This document shows positions 61,940 to 64,000 of a DNA stretch of 64,000 nucleotides, piece after piece. The position numbers were made by a program, and so were the translations under genes. Source of the stretch: Planctomycetota bacterium (GTDB lineage: Bacteria; Planctomycetota; Planctomycetia; Planctomycetales; Planctomycetaceae). The notes below the pieces were generated by a model. It did no database searches. It was given only the letters and a program-made list of their open reading frames with translations, and was not told where the DNA came from. The stretch covers positions 124,001 through 188,000 of the forward strand of contig JAEZFD010000062.1 of the NCBI GenBank assembly GCA_023417655.1, written 5' to 3'. Numbering within the stretch: the first letter of the stretch is position 1; every line of letters begins with the position of its first letter.

Positions 61940-62038
61940 CTCTTGGATCAGCACTTCCATTCCCCGCGAGTGACACCTCGATCGCAGGGAAACCTGACGG
62001 TGCTATTTATGAACGGTGCTATTCGTCAACTGTGTCGT

Positions 62039-62704
62039 TTAACACTCACGCGGGAAGTTATCTCGCAGCACTGGAACCAGATAAGTCAGGCACTCGAGCA
62101 GGACTTCCGAGTGGATTCCCGTCGACTCAATATTCTTAATGATCTCTTTGGGATAATAGTCCAGAACGGGCTCTGTTTCCTGACGGTAAACTTCGAACCG
62201 TCGGCGTGTCACTGTGTCGCTGGCGTCGTCAATTCGGTTTTCGAGAGCCGCACGTCGGCGGATACGCTCGATCATGGCTTCTTCATCGTGGCATGTCAGG
62301 TGCAGCAGCAACTTGACGTCGATATAGTTCTCGATCATCTGGCACTGATGAATATTCCGTGGAATACCGTCCAGCAGCAGGAGTTGCTCACGAGGGCGGA
62401 ATCGCTCGGCGGCCCGCTGGGCTTCCAGCCAGTTCAGAAAAATGCGGATCGTGATGTCGTCCGGTGCCAGTTCGCCCTTAGCGCTGTGCATCTTGACGAT
62501 CTGACCTTCAGGACTGTGGTTATCCAGCTTGCGGAAGATCACGCCACTGGAGAGGTGAAAGAACCCGGGGATTCGAGTCAGGATCTCGCCCTGCGTTCCT
62601 TTGCCCGCGCCTGGCACACCGAAAATCAGAACTGCCGGATAGGGATAGCACGGCTTGTTCGCTGAACGCTTGCGATTCGGAGCCGGGACGGAAGGGACGG
62701 ACAT
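62039..62704 (-). CDS. adenylate kinase-like nucleoside monophosphate kinase
   Basis: 221 residues. The P-loop is GVPGAGKGTQ (Lys35), preceded by strand AVLIFG. FHLSSGVIFRKL is the NMP-binding segment (usual HLSTGD..R), and LLLDGIPRNIHQCQMIE corresponds to LDGFPR in adenylate kinases. RRAALENRIDDASDTVTRRRFEVYRQETEPVLDYY matches the lid and DD...RL..Y...T.P region, with a short lid. It interconverts AMP and ATP with ADP, or a related reaction. LSSG for LSTG and GIPR for GFPR mean the nucleotide preference is uncertain. The ATG at 62704 follows AGGATTG; the frame is open to 62824. Confidence 0.85.
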   Translation of the reverse strand: MSVPSVPAPNRKRSANKPCYPYPAVLIFGVPGAGKGTQGEILTRIPGFFHLSSGVIFRKLDNHSPEGQIVKMHSAKGELAPDDITIRIFLNWLEAQRAAERFRPREQLLLLDGIPRNIHQCQMIENYIDVKLLLHLTCHDEEAMIERIRRRAALENRIDDASDTVTRRRFEVYRQETEPVLDYYPKEIIKNIESTGIHSEVLLECLTYLVPVLRDNFPREC

Positions 62705-62878
62705 GAGACACAATCCTGAGGAGGCCAATGATGGTTCCGATCGACAACGATCGGGATCCGGAGGGAGCTGACCAGCAGGGAAAAACCGTTTCTGATCAGG
62801 CTCCGGTTTGTCCGTCGCAGGCACGATGTCGAGCTCATCAGTGAACCTAACGGACGGCGACGGGACGTATTTCGGCAG

Positions 62879-63814
62879 TTACTCCAAGCGACTTCGACGA
62901 TCCTGCCACTGGAAATCCAACGGTTTCAGATTCGTTTCAAGGAATTTGAAAACGAAGGCGTAAACGGTCGTCTGACGGAATAGTGCCATTCCTGACTCTT
63001 TTGTATCAGGGGTCAGGAACTCGACGCGGGTATTATCCCGGCTGGATCGCGGCGGTGCGTATGATTCGAAAAGGGTCTGTGCCTGCTTCTTCGCAACGGC
63101 ATCCTGCCCCCCGACAATGACCTGGAGTGCGATGCCGGGATTGATCGCCCGAAGAAGTTTGAGCGATCCGTTTGTCTTCAGACGACCAGCTCCGTTACTG
63201 GGCGAAATCAGGACAAGGGCTTTCACATCCTGTCCTCGCGGCGTGCGATTCGCTGGAATCGGCGCGTCATCAAATGGTGGCCGGGTCCAGTCGAATTCTG
63301 CGAATGCCGCCGCCACTGGGGCGGAAACGTCGACGGCGACAATGCCCAGCTTGGTCATATTCAGCCGCTTCGCCTGATTTTCCTGATAGAGAAACTCTTT
63401 CACGGCGGGGAGATCACCAATGACCATCGCCTGATAGTCCAAGGCATTCACGTCTGCCTCTGCAGGGCTCCCCATGGTGATGCTGTCGCCGTGCTTCCGC
63501 AGGTCTACCGAAATGACGACATATCCCCGCTTTTGTAACAGAATCGGGAAGGGATCCTGTCCCGGTGCTGCGGAGTTCTTGTCCCAGGCGAGTCGGTTGG
63601 ACTTCTCCCCATGCAGCAGAATGACGACCGGAGCGGTCAATGCCGTCATTGCGCCGGAGTCTTTGCTCTCGCGGAAGGGATAGTATGTGATATGGATCGG
63701 CTGACCGTCCGCTGCCCGAAGGACCTCCCGCTTGCCTTCCCCTTGCGCATGGGCAAACGGTGTTAGTGCGACAGTGATGATCAGTGCGCCGCACACCTGC
63801 ATCAAGAGCTTCAT
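62879..63814 (-). CDS. exported alpha/beta-hydrolase-fold protein lacking the usual Ser nucleophile
   Basis: 311 residues. A signal peptide (LLMQVCGALIITVALTPFAHAQ) precedes an alpha/beta-hydrolase core: APVVILLHGEKSN (about 61-73, oxyanion-type HG), GYVVISVDLRKHGDS (about 97-111), and VKALVLISP near 205. Where the nucleophile elbow GxSxG should stand the sequence is LGIVAVDVSAPVAAAF, with Asp162 at the expected turn or Ser164 out of register. A typical catalytic His near the end is not obvious. It may be a non-catalytic member or use Asp. The ATG at 63814 follows GGTGG; a GTG four codons earlier is possible. Confidence 0.75.
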   Translation of the reverse strand: MKLLMQVCGALIITVALTPFAHAQGEGKREVLRAADGQPIHITYYPFRESKDSGAMTALTAPVVILLHGEKSNRLAWDKNSAAPGQDPFPILLQKRGYVVISVDLRKHGDSITMGSPAEADVNALDYQAMVIGDLPAVKEFLYQENQAKRLNMTKLGIVAVDVSAPVAAAFAEFDWTRPPFDDAPIPANRTPRGQDVKALVLISPSNGAGRLKTNGSLKLLRAINPGIALQVIVGGQDAVAKKQAQTLFESYAPPRSSRDNTRVEFLTPDTKESGMALFRQTTVYAFVFKFLETNLKPLDFQWQDRRSRLE

Positions 63815-64000
63815 GGGAGCGTCCACCAGAATGACAGGGGTCGGGAATGAAAGACAGAGTCGGGAAAACTGTGAGTGAGTAAAACCGGGAAGGAAGCAAA
63901 CGTTTCTCAGGACGATCCCTCCTCGACGTACAAAATTCTGACTAAATCAGTCTATGACTCAGAGAATGGGGGGTCAAACCGGCATTCGAAAGGCAGGAGA

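Noticed and set aside
1..64000. Insertion sequences, prophage genes, CRISPR arrays, rRNA operons
   Set aside because: I looked for transposase, integrase and phage structural motifs, regular repeats with spacers and rRNA signatures and found none.

Overview
The window reads as a dense, GC-moderate bacterial chromosome segment, most likely from a planctomycete (Planctomycetota). This is an inference from gene content. The signs are secreted Cys-Cys-rich small proteins, a Tat-signal Gfo/Idh/MocA oxidoreductase, a DUF58/transglutaminase pair, an RND permease with two extra helices, and a bc-caa3 respiratory cluster with cytochrome c modules fused to several subunits. I see no phage, transposase, CRISPR array or rRNA; one tRNA (Cys) is present.

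Layout. 1-2.1 kb: a cut-off multipass membrane protein, a STAS protein and an ECF sigma factor. 2.4-6.9 kb: a DUF58 - TgpA-type transglutaminase - CPBP protease operon. 7-16 kb: purM, a large cytosolic hybrid histidine kinase, an MMPL exporter and a tRNA-dihydrouridine synthase. 16.3-20.4 kb: two tandem paralogous membrane-anchored von Willebrand A proteins of unknown role. 21-27.1 kb: rpsO-pnp (long structured gap between them), then aroB translationally coupled to an OleC-like acyl ligase. 27.1-31.1 kb: phoH-pgpH-ybeY, a conserved RNA/nucleotide-signalling block. 31.6-35.4 kb: a Gfo/Idh/MocA enzyme, a small alkyltransferase-like protein, a trypsin/PDZ protease and a Cys-motif secreted protein. 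35.9-43 kb: a tripartite RND efflux system, with the outer-membrane gene on the opposite strand and a Cys/Pro-rich protein between.

43.6-53.9 kb is the most coherent part: one operon, with genes mostly overlapping by a few bases, encoding caa3 oxidase subunits II, I and III, an internally duplicated membrane protein of unknown function, a diheme cytochrome c lipoprotein, a Rieske protein, a cytochrome b fused to cytochrome c, a CtaG-polyferredoxin fusion and a small secreted YtkA/FixH-like protein. It looks like a self-contained quinol-to-oxygen electron route in which tethered or fused c hemes replace a free carrier. The duplicated protein and the CtaG-polyferredoxin fusion are the best candidates for undescribed biology.

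54-64 kb: paralogous lipoproteins, DUF2752, HrpB helicase, two Cys-rich secreted proteins, tRNA-Cys, a rhomboid-TPR protein, an adenylate kinase-like enzyme and an alpha/beta-hydrolase-fold protein without a serine nucleophile. Several genes use GTG starts, chosen here from ribosome-binding sites and overlaps. No homology search was run, so every function is a reading of motifs and neighbours.
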